Below are positions 1 through 8,829 of a stretch of DNA of 64,000 bases, piece by piece. Numbering within the stretch: position 1 is the first letter of the stretch; every line of letters begins with the position of its first letter. Under the pieces are notes generated by a model that worked only from the letters and a program-made list of their open reading frames with translations, did not search any database and was not told the origin of the DNA. The DNA is from Leucosporidium creatinivorum (Eukaryota; Basidiomycota; Microbotryomycetes; Leucosporidiales; Leucosporidiaceae): positions 174,966 through 238,965 of the forward strand of contig BCKL01000034.1 of assembly GCA_001600635.1 (NCBI GenBank), given 5' to 3'. The translations under genes were made by a program, and so were the position numbers.

Positions 1-1281
1 CTCAAAACCACCGTCACGGCCATGCGACGCGTCTCCGTCTCGGCCAACCAGCTCTTCTCGCCCGAACCCTCTTCGCACCTCCACGCCTCGGCTTCCTCGC
101 CCATCATTCGCGCCTCGCCCTCGGAGCGACAGTTCCAAGATGCCGCGCAGAAGGTCATCCGGATGCGTAGGCTCGGATCGACGAACGCCCTCGCTAGCCC
201 TTCGCCCGACGCCGAGCCTCTCTCGCCGAGATCAGAGGGCCCTCCTCCTCCTACCACCTCGACCTCGACCCTCCCTCCTCCAATCACCACTACCTCTGCT
301 TTCCCTCCCTCCACCGATACCGACTCGCTCCTCTCTCCCACCCGCTCCGACGCCTACTCCGCCCAAGTCGTCTCGACGCTCAAGACCCAACACTCGGAAG
401 TCCAAAACCTCCGCCGCGACATCTCGGTCCTCCGTCAAATCTACGTCGACTTTGCCGCGCAGACCAAGGACATGATGGCCGCGACTCGAGTGCAAACCTC
501 GCACGTCGCCAACCTCGCGGCCAAGAAGATCTCGCAGGAGCGCAAGTTTGTCGAAGCGGGCACGGCCAAGCTCGAGGCCGAGTCGACGGACCTGGTTGTC
601 AAGGTGGATGAGCTGCAGGATACGATCGACCAGATTCGGCAGGATACGCTTCGAGGGATTCGGGCGAGGCCGGCCCAGCTGTCCGAGTTGGGCGTCGCGC
701 TCAATAAGGCGACCAAGGAGCGGCAGGAGATGATGGAGTGGGTTGCCAAGGTCAAGCCTAGCTGGGCGACGACTTGGAGCGAGGAGCTGCAGGTCGTGTT
801 GACCGAGCAGGCGTTGGTGCAGGACAAGGAGACGTTGTTGAGGGAGTTGGGAGAGGATTTGGACGACGTCAAGGGCGTGCTCAAGAATATCGAGACGGTC
901 TCCAAGCAGGGCAACAACGGCGGCAAGGGCGTCAATGGCCTCGTCGGCGGAGGAGGAGGAGGAGGTCGACCCAATCCCCGAACGTTCGACTTTGGAGGCA
1001 ACGATGGATCCAGCGCCGGTGGGAGCGAGGAAGGATCGGCGCCGGCGTTCCTACTTGAGGTTAAAGGACTACGCCCCGACCCGCAGAAGAGGTTGGACGC
1101 CATCGCCAGGGCCGAGAAGCAGCGGGAGGCGGATTTGGCGAGCAGGACGGACGAGTTTGCCGATGAGCTGGGAGGATTCGTTACGGGTGGCAAGTTGAAG
1201 AAAAGTGGTGGGATTGAGGAGACGGAGAGGTTGAGGCAGGCGAGGAGCGAGGCAACGTTGAAGGCTATGTTCTCGAGTTAG
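1..1281 (+). CDS. BUD6: Bud6/Aip3 actin-interacting polarity protein, 3' part
   Basis: Partial gene: the frame is open from base 1, so the 5' end lies outside the window; the first in-window ATG (22) is probably internal. About 425 residues are visible without an intron. A Ser/Pro-rich stretch (residues 25-115) is followed by a long coiled coil beginning LKTQHSEVQNLRRDISVLRQ and continuing through KVDELQDTIDQIRQDTLRGI and WVAKVKPSWATTWSEELQ. This is the conserved C-terminal region of Bud6/Aip3. In yeasts Bud6 binds actin monomers and formins and promotes actin-cable nucleation at the polarity cap. A Gly-rich linker (GGGGGGG) precedes a charged C-terminal tail. The family call rests on the coiled-coil signature; the N-terminal Bud6 domain cannot be checked here. 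The 3' neighbour on the opposite strand is a pseudogene. Confidence 0.85.
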   Translation, partial: LKTTVTAMRRVSVSANQLFSPEPSSHLHASASSPIIRASPSERQFQDAAQKVIRMRRLGSTNALASPSPDAEPLSPRSEGPPPPTTSTSTLPPPITTTSAFPPSTDTDSLLSPTRSDAYSAQVVSTLKTQHSEVQNLRRDISVLRQIYVDFAAQTKDMMAATRVQTSHVANLAAKKISQERKFVEAGTAKLEAESTDLVVKVDELQDTIDQIRQDTLRGIRARPAQLSELGVALNKATKERQEMMEWVAKVKPSWATTWSEELQVVLTEQALVQDKETLLRELGEDLDDVKGVLKNIETVSKQGNNGGKGVNGLVGGGGGGGRPNPRTFDFGGNDGSSAGGSEEGSAPAFLLEVKGLRPDPQKRLDAIARAEKQREADLASRTDEFADELGGFVTGGKLKKSGGIEETERLRQARSEATLKAMFSS

Positions 1282-1581
1282 AGTTGGAGGGAGAAGGAGG
1301 GGTCGTATAGTACGCGCTGTCTTTCTGTTCGACGTGCCACTAGCATTCGCATTCGCAGTTCCTTCCCTCGTCGATGCTGAGAGCGTTTGAGCTGTCCGCA
1401 AGTCCGAGTCGGCGAAGGCTTTTGCTGTGAAGCATCCGCTCGCTCTCGCCGCTCGTTGCTGCAGAATCGAAGCAAGACGATCCACTATCGCTTCAAAGTC
1501 ACATGCCATCCTATCCAAGAACTATCAGAGGCGAGACCTGCAAGCGAAGAAGCCTGAGCAGCAGCGGCGAAAGCTCAGCGC

Positions 1582-2286
1582 TCAGCCGCGGAGGAAGCGG
1601 TTGTCGACGACGTGCGCGGGAGGCTTGCGGGACTGTGGGAAGGAGGAAGATACTCAGCAGTACATATCGGCATCTGTAGAAGTTGAAGCTCACCCCCAAC
1701 GACCTCTTGGGCTGCACGTCCTCCTCGACTTGCTCCTCGGCGTTGACGACGGGCTCAGGGTGCTCCTCGACGTGGACCACCGTTCTGCTGCGAGTGCGGG
1801 CGCGGGTTCGCACGAGTATCAGTTAAGCCCTTGCCGCCGTGGCACGGAGCCCCATCGCTCACCTTGGCTTTGATGTCCTCCTCCTCATCGGGCGCGACAG
1901 CAGCTCACTCCTCATCGACGAAGGGAGGCTTGACGTCCTCCTCCTTCTCCTCGACCTTGACATCAGGCTTCTTGAGAAGACCGCGACCTCGTTTCTTGGG
2001 AGGATAGCGATGGAAGGAGGGATAGCTCGGGTCCGAAAGCACTGCTCCGAGTTCAGTTCACCTCGACAAGCTCCTCCTGGATCTCATCCTTGACGATGCC
2101 ATCGTCGGGGTCGCCAGGCGTTCCATCAAGATATCCTATGACCGCCTGCTTGCCGAGCTGAGCTCCTCCACAGTAGCGAGTAAGAGCGATGCGATGGAGG
2201 TCGTCCATGCGAGGAGCGGGAGCAGAGCCGTGCGAGTGCTGGTAGGGAGTCCATTCGCTGTCGCGGGAGCTGGAACCGCGAGCCAC
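1582..2286 (-). pseudogene. Dead copy of the PARP-type zinc-finger gene at 22246-23583
   Basis: Read on the minus strand this is a close copy of the intact gene at 22246, with homology in the 5' leader, exons and introns, so it is a DNA-level duplicate and not a retrocopy. It carries several lesions. The start codon ATG is GTG. About 640 bases encoding the whole zinc finger are gone: the frame jumps from MDDLHRIA straight to the GGAQLGKQ region. One intron has lost its branch site (gctaac to gctatc) and its AG acceptor (gctag to gctat). The next intron has also lost its AG acceptor. A GGA codon has become TGA at 1905-1907. The C-terminal motif VEEDVQPKRSL and the final exon SRKPPAHVVDNRFLRG are still legible. 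No functional product is expected. Confidence 0.86.
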
Positions 2287-2698
2287 TGCTGTTGAAGATA
2301 GGTGAGAGTGGTGAGAAGCGAGTGGGAGGAAGTAGAAAGATGAAAGTCGAGTCGGGCCTCATCTCGTTCTCGAAGGGCGAAGCGTTGACCACGGGCGCAG
2401 AGTGTCCTACAGCTGTAGACGGGTAGCTTTGAGTTCTCATTCCAGGCTTTGCGCTTTTTGTCAGTCGACTCTCGCCTCGCTGCGTGGGGCGGCTCTCCAG
2501 CCCATCGCCGAAGCTGGCCTCGGCCTCGCTACTTCTCAAAGGTGGTCGTTAATTGGTCGTCAAAATCAAAGGTCATAGCTCAGAAACTCGCCCTATCGCC
2601 ATCCTATAGTGTCCATCCTCGTCCAGGTCAAAACCGACCAGCGGCTCCTCCCTCCCTCCCTTGCCCTCCCCCCCTCCCTCCTCGCCGAGCCTCGCGCG
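2287..2698. other. Intergenic region with the pseudogene's old 5' flank
   Basis: The part nearest the pseudogene (about 2287-2380, read on the minus strand) aligns by eye with the leader of the intact gene just before 22246, including the stretch cttcctcccactcgc and cttcaacagca before the start codon. The remainder is the 3' flank of the RhoGAP gene, which ends at 2699. I see no other gene. Confidence 0.6.
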
Positions 2699-5600
2699 CT
2701 ACTTCTCCCCCTCGCTCTCCTCCAACCCGACCGCACTCCTCGTGAACGAATCCCTAATCCTTGCCGCATTCCCCTGAGCGCCTGCTCCCACGACGGAAGG
2801 AGGACGAGGGCCCCTCGCGCCGCGCAGACGGCCGGTCGAACGGGTGATGCTCCCTCCGCCTCCGCCTCCGAGGGCAGAAGGGGCGGCGTCGGAGGTCGTA
2901 GGAGAAGAGAGGGCCAGAGGGACGTCGTCCGAGTCGACAGTGGTGGCGGGAGGGGCTGGAGGCTCGGGGTGAGGGTGCTGAGAAGGAGGAGGGGAAGTCG
3001 GTTCGGCTTCGCCTTCGGCGGGAGGTGCAGAGGGTTCAGGAACGGAGGGCATGACGGGGACGGGAGGGGGGAGGTCCTGAGGCGCGTGCATGTCGAGCGG
3101 GGAGGCTGCGAACTGCTGCTGTTGCTGGTGGCCGTCGTGTCCTGCTCCATGTCCCTCTCCCTCCCCCTCCTCCGCCTCAACAGGCAGCGAAAGCCTCGGT
3201 AGTCCCGCGAACTGCTGTCCCGCTCCTCCTCCTCCTCCTGATCCAGCAGAAGCCGGCGGGGAAACGACTCCATGCTCCTGCTGCTGCTTCAGCAGCGCCT
3301 TATCCGCCGACTCGCGGTCGATCGCCTCGGAGGCTTCGAGCCCCATGCGCGAGCGCGAGATGCGCACGTCGATGGGCTTGGTGCGTTGGCGGCGGGGTTT
3401 GTAGCTGTGTGGGATGATGTCGGGCGCGGTCAACGATCGACGTCGGCGCAGGCGAGCGAGAAGGAGAGCAACGACGTACCGATCATCCCTCCCCACTTTC
3501 AACTCATCCGCACTCTTAAACACGACCTCCCTGCCCCTGATCAAATCGGCGACCAGGAGCGCAGGGAACCTATCGTCCAAAGTGATGGCCGTCTCGACCT
3601 TTGGCCTCATGATGCAGCGGGCGAGCGAGAGGGACAGCTTCTGGAGGTAGACGTCGTTGGATTCCGTCGTTGAGGTGGTGGAAATGAGAGTCGAGAAATG
3701 GGTGATGAGGGTACGGAGGACCTGTGCGTCGATAATCGCTCGGCGGAGTCAGCTCGGCGCTGTTCCTCCTCCCCCCTACCCCTGGCCTCCTCCTTCACCG
3801 AGCGAACGAACCCTGGACTCACCTCCAAATGCACCGGCGGCAACCTAGACACATACTCGGCCACGACCTTCAACGGCACCTGCTCCTGCTCCTGCCCTAC
3901 GCGCTTGGGGTAGAGGTGGCGGAACTCGTCGTAGTGACTAAAGACGATGGGGGGTACTTCGAGCTCGAGGAGCCAGAGTTTGAGGAGGGAGGCGACTGTT
4001 TTGTGTGTTCGAGTGTGTGAGGGGAGGGAGAGAGAAGGAGGAGGGTCAGCGCCGAGCCGAGTCGAGGAAGAAGGACCTCGCTTCAACTTCACCCAGGAGA
4101 AGTGGGCGAGAGGAGGAGAATGAACAACTCACCAACCGGCAAATCATACCCCTCGACCTCCTTCTCGCTCCACCCCTCGACTCGTCCATTAAGCAACCCC
4201 CTCAAATGATGCTGCGCCGCCAGGGGCGTCTCATACAGCCAACTCTTCCTCTTCTCTGCGTCCGAAACGGAGGGGTATCGGTTGGTCAGGTGCGTGAGGA
4301 GGAATGTGAGGATGGGGGGAACTGTGGGAGAGCCGGGGGAGGAAGAGGAGGAGGTCTCGGCCCAACGACGGAGGTCGATCCCGAAGGATTGGATGAAGGG
4401 CTCCGAGTAGTGCGAGTGGAAGATGATGGGCCGGGGCTGGAAGGGGCCGGTCCTGTGTTGTCGAACGCTCGTGAGCTCGGCGCTGCGCTGCGCTGCGAAG
4501 CAGATCGAAAGAAGGAAAGGCAACTCACCTCCTCCTCTCCACCACCCCCCTAACGTCCTTCTCCCCCCTCACCACCTCCAACGTCTTCTCCACTCTCTCA
4601 CTCATCTGCTGAATCAATTTGGGCAAGGAAGCGAGAGCAGAGTGGTAGGACCTCAGGACCGAAGCCGCCGCTTTAAGGCGGTCGGATTCGCAGCGTTGCG
4701 TGTAGGAGAGGTGCTCCGAGAGGGTTTGCTCGAGGGTGAGGCTAGGGGGGGTTTTCCCGTCAAGTCTTTGATCAGCTCGCCGCGCCGCGCAGAAGGAGGA
4801 TTTGGTTAGAAAAAAGTGACAACGCACCGAATCCCATCCAACACCACGACAGCCTGCTTGTACCTCCCCTCGACCTCCTCGGCGTGCTTGCGGGTCTTTT
4901 CGTGCCGTTCTTCGCCCGTTTGAGGGCCGGCGACTCGGTGGAGGAGGGAGGAGAAGCTGTGTCCGTTATGTATGTGATAGATAGGGTAGGGTAGGGGTGA
5001 GAGGAGAGATGAGGGGAGGGAGAGCGAGGGGGAGGAGAGGAGGGGGAGGAGAGGAGGGAGGTGGCCAGGGTGAAGGTCAGCGCCGAACTCGGGGAAAGGG
5101 AGCGGTAGCGAGAGAGAAGAGAAGAGAAAAGAAACAGCGGGCTAGCGAGCGGGCGACTCACGTATTCTTGCCCCAATCCACCGCCTTGCCCACAGCCTCC
5201 TCGCCCCCACCTCCCGCCCCTCCGAGTGTCATTCCGAGCTTGCCCTCTTCCATCATCGCCCCTCCTCCTCCTCCCAATTCCACAGCCGCGGCCTTCCTCC
5301 TCACCGTCGTCAACGCCCTGCCCAATGCACTTCCAATACCCGCTCCTCCTCCGCCGACGAGGCCGGAACGAGGGATCACGGTGTCGTCGTCGTCGTCGAT
5401 GGGGGTGAGGCCGTCTTCGGAGGTGCCGTCTGAGAGGGAGGGGGAGGTGGGCTTCGGAGGGAGGGGAGGGGCGGGTAAGATGGAGATAGAGGAAGTAGGG
5501 GGAGGGAGAAGAGGCGATCTGGGCTTGTCGACGGGAGAGCGAGCCTCGGAGTAGGGGCTCGGCGCCGGCGCCGTCGCCGTCTCGGTTCGGGCTCGACTAA

Positions 5601-6352
5601 AGTTCAACTCATCCTCTGCCTGATCGGCGAGCCTGCAGGCCTCATCATACTGCTGCTTCAACTTGAGCACCAGGGCATGTTGTTTCTCGTACGCTCCGAG
5701 GTGGCCTTCGACGAGGGAGCGGGAGGAGGCGATCCGACCAGAGTGGGAGTGGGACCAGGCTTCGAAGGGGGTTGCGATGGAGCGCTGTTAGTGATATAGA
5801 GGGAGTCAGTGGGGGGAGAAGGGGGAGAAAAGGAGAGAAAAGGACGCAACGAGCAAATCGTCGGCGAGTTGGAGGCGCGCTCGGCTCTCGCCTACTTGGG
5901 CGGTGAGGACTGCTTCGAAGCCGATGCGGAGGGAGGCCCCTTCGTCTGCAATTACGCGGAACAGTGTCAGCTATCTGCTCCTGCTCCTGCTGCCCTGCTA
6001 CGAACTGACCCAAAGCGAAGCCATCTGATCTGAGAGCGGGGGGCATGAGCGCGTCGGCCATGTCCCTCTCTGCTCCAGCCCTCTGCTTGACGGTGTGGAT
6101 GATTTCATGGGATTGGATGGTAGCCGAGTGGAGGTGGTCGTAGATGGCGGTGAAGCCTGTGCGGTAGTCTGTTGACCAGAACTGTTGGACGGAGAAGAGC
6201 AGGGAGAGAGAGGGAGCGTCAGTGCGGTGCTGCCCAGCTGCCAGAGAGGCAGGAAGAGAGAGAGAGGTACAGACAGAGTTGGCAAAGGAGAGAGGGAGGG
6301 AGACTGTAGCTGGTTGAGGTGTAGGTGCTGCTGTAGCAGAGTCTGAGCTCAT
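2699..6352 (-). CDS. RGD2: F-BAR / RhoGAP protein, Rgd2 type
   Basis: Spliced gene of about nine exons. The first exons give SFANS + FWSTDYRTGF, a typical F-BAR (FCH) start, if a first intron with donor gtctgt is removed; coiled-coil segments follow (LVLKLKQQYDEACRLADQAE, KTRKHAEEVEGRYKQAVVVL). A middle region has FGIDLRRW, VPPILTFLLTHL and SWLYETPLAAQHHLRGLLNG. Then comes a RhoGAP segment TVASLLKLWLLELEVPPIVF and the family signature CIMRPKVETAITLDDRFPAL. The last 250 residues are Ser/Pro/Gly-rich. The F-BAR plus RhoGAP arrangement matches yeast Rgd2, a membrane-binding GAP for Cdc42/Rho5. The start ATG (6352) is the first in the exon that opens the F-BAR. The position where RhoGAPs usually carry the arginine finger reads WLYETPL (see findings). 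GTPase specificity is inference. Confidence 0.84.
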
Positions 6353-7112
6353 CTTGCCTGAAGCTGAAGAGCGACTTGGCGGAGGGAGCGAGACCAGCGG
6401 GCGGTGGAGCTCAGACGGACGGGGAGGGAAGTTAGGGGTCAAATCAAAAGTTGGCTCTTCTTTGTACCTCTTTCTATTCATTAGATTGTGAATTGAGATG
6501 CTACAAGTGTAGTAATACTATACGGAGGTACTCCAACTTTTCCCGTTGACTGCTCTGCTCTGCTCACCTGCATCAACGTTAACCTCTCCCTCTCTCCTCC
6601 TTCGGCTTTCGCTCTCTCTCCCTTGTTCGCTCTCGTCTCGTCGTCTCTACCGTCTCCCTCCCGCCTCGTCCCTACGCTACAGCACCGCCACCTCTTATAC
6701 CTTCGATTGAGTTCAATCTGGCCGCCTCGCTGTACCGAACCGCTCGCCTGTGGAGCCCATTCAGTCAGTTCAGTTGCGCCGAGCAGGCTATCTTCTGCTG
6801 ATACCTTCTGCTCTCTCTGTTACCCTGCTATACTACCACACTACAGCTCTTGGCTCGACTAGCTCCGTCTCGGCCCACCACCACCACCACCAATCTCGTA
6901 ATCTCCTCCTCGCGTCTTTCTCCCTTTCCCCTTCTTTCTCTCCTTCTCTCTCCTCCAACTCGCGCTCCTTCTCCCGCTCCGCTCTCAGCTCCAAAGTGAG
7001 CTCTCGACCATCCTACAGCTCACACTAGCGCTCACTCTGTACACCTTTACAGCCCACCCCAACCCTCGGTCTCTCTCGCCAACAGCAGCAGCAACAGCAC
7101 CGCTACTTCTCC
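6353..7112. promoter_or_regulatory. Divergent promoter region, RhoGAP / carbonic anhydrase
   Basis: This is a 760-base gap between two divergent genes. Most of 6580-7020 is pyrimidine-rich on the plus strand (runs of ctctct and cttct), which is common in fungal promoters and 5' leaders. A CAG-rich stretch lies just before the carbonic anhydrase start. No open frame here looks like a conserved protein. Confidence 0.5.
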
Positions 7113-8493
7113 ATGTCAGTCCAACGCTCCGACCTCCTCCGCTCCATCTTGGACGCCAACGAGGTCAGTTTTCCTGTCTTCCTTCTTCCTGTCTTCCTGC
7201 TTCTTTCTGCTCATGCAGACTCTGTGTCCAAACAGGTCTACGCCTCCGCTTTCGCCCAAGCCGACCCCGCCCTGCTCAAGAAGCTGGCAAAGGGCCAATC
7301 CCCGAGGATCTGCTGGTTGGGTTGCTCCGACTCGCGCGTGTCGGCCGAGTTGTAAGCTTTCGTTTCTTCCTTGTGCTGCTCTCTAGCTGCTCGCTGTACG
7401 AAAGCAGGAGGACGGACAACCAGCTGATTTCGCGTTGGGGATTTGCGATGATGATGCAGGTCGACGGGAGTCGCGCCTGGGTCCATCTTTGTTCATGTGA
7501 GTAGTTCTTTTCACTTTCTGCTAGGAATCAGAGACTCACTCGACTCTCCCACAGCGCAACGTCGCGCAATGCTTCCACGAGGGCGATCTCTCGGCCTCTG
7601 CGGCCCTCACCTACGCCGTCAACGTCCTGCAGGTCGAGGCCATCATTGTTTGTGGTCCGTTGCTCTCTCACCTTTCGCTACAAGCTAATCTGTACTGATG
7701 ATGCGAGTTTGTGGAACAGGCCACACCGGTTGTGGAGGAGTCGCAGCGGCGATGATGGCCGCTCAGGATGAGAAGGCCAATGGACCCGCCACGCCTGCTA
7801 ACGAGCACGAGAGGATCGTCTCGCAGTGGATCTCGCCCGTTCGTTCGGCTCTCCTTCCCCTCCCGCTCAAACTTGCCGCTAACATCCTCCCAATGCCTTC
7901 TCACTCACCCGCCGAACCCTCCGCCGAACCGAACGACCCTCCAGATCAAGAACCTCGCTCTGACCCAACTGGACGCCAACTCGTCCACCTCTGAGCTCCG
8001 GGATCACACGACGCACGAGAACGGCTCCTCCTGCTCCCACTCGCACTACGATCCTCTCTCCCCCTCCTCCCTCGGCGAGTTGACGGACCGTCACGTAGCC
8101 GAGACGGTCAAGGCTGTGGCTGAGAGCTCAATTGTCAAGGGCGCTTGGAAGGAGGGGAGGCAGTTGAGCGTGCATGGGTGGGTGTACCATGTGAGTTTGG
8201 AGTTTGGAGCTAGGGCTTCTGGCTTCGGGGAGTGAGGAGAGAGGATGGAAGGCTGACCCGAGGGGGATGTGAACAGGTCGCAACTGCTAAGCTGAGGGAT
8301 TTGGATATCGGGTGGAAGGGAGGTGAGTTTGCCCCTCTTCTTTCTCCTTCTTCCATTAACTAGGGCCGATTGCTGAGCCCTGCGCGTGTCTGCATGAACA
8401 GTCGGCATCCCCGCCGATTCCCTCTCCCGCCCCGGCTCGTTCGCAGGGAGCGAGACGTCCGAGCACTTGGTCGCTTCGGATGACGAGGCTTGA
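7113..8493 (+). CDS. Beta-class carbonic anhydrase
   Basis: Catalyses reversible hydration of CO2 to bicarbonate, which fungi need for carboxylation reactions at low CO2. The spliced frame of about eight exons begins MSVQRSDLLRSILDANE. It shows the beta-class zinc ligands in order: Cys in GCSDSRVSAE (motif CxDxR) and His plus Cys in GHTGCGG (motif HxxC), with the intervening VAPGSIFVH and RNVAQCF blocks expected of the family. One exon is only 37 bases. It ends GSETSEHLVASDDEA. I see no targeting peptide, so a cytosolic location is likely. The ATG at 7113 is the first in the leader and fits the family N-terminus. It is followed in tandem by methylcitrate dehydratase. Confidence 0.94.
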
Positions 8494-8829
8494 AACCTTA
8501 TGAGCCATCATCACCGAGGACGAGGAGGAGGAGGAGGAGGCATTTCATATCGAGCGAGGGGAGAAGAGGTCCTTCGGCGCAAGGATTCGGCAAGAGGAGG
8601 TGTAGATAATTTGGAGCGCTAGCGGGGGTTCGTGTGTGATCTTTGAATCGTGTTTTTCTGAAGGGTCAATAGAATGGGTGCATGTTTTCTCTACACTCTC
8701 AGCCAGCTAGCCAGCGAGTTCCGAAGGCTCGCCTTCCTTCCTCCGGGCCAACAGCTCGACTTCGCCGGATCCGCTGCTCTTTCTCCTCCTCCTTCCCACT
8801 CCGCCTCGACGACCCCCAAGGACAAGCGA
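8494..8829. other. Intergenic region before methylcitrate dehydratase
   Basis: This 336-base spacer holds the 3' end of the carbonic anhydrase transcript and the promoter and leader of the next gene. There is a GAG-rich stretch near 8520-8545. An in-frame ATG at 8674 lies upstream of the chosen start, but its translation lacks a targeting signal and looks like leader sequence. Confidence 0.45.

Noticed and set aside
441-1193. Long minus-strand open frame opposite the BUD6 exon
   Set aside because: Composition-driven antisense frame in GC-rich DNA; the plus strand encodes the conserved Bud6 coiled coil.
2053-2286. Intact-looking 77-residue frame starting with GTG
   Set aside because: Nuclear fungal genes do not normally initiate at GTG, and the aligned base in the intact paralogue is ATG; the frame is part of the pseudogene.
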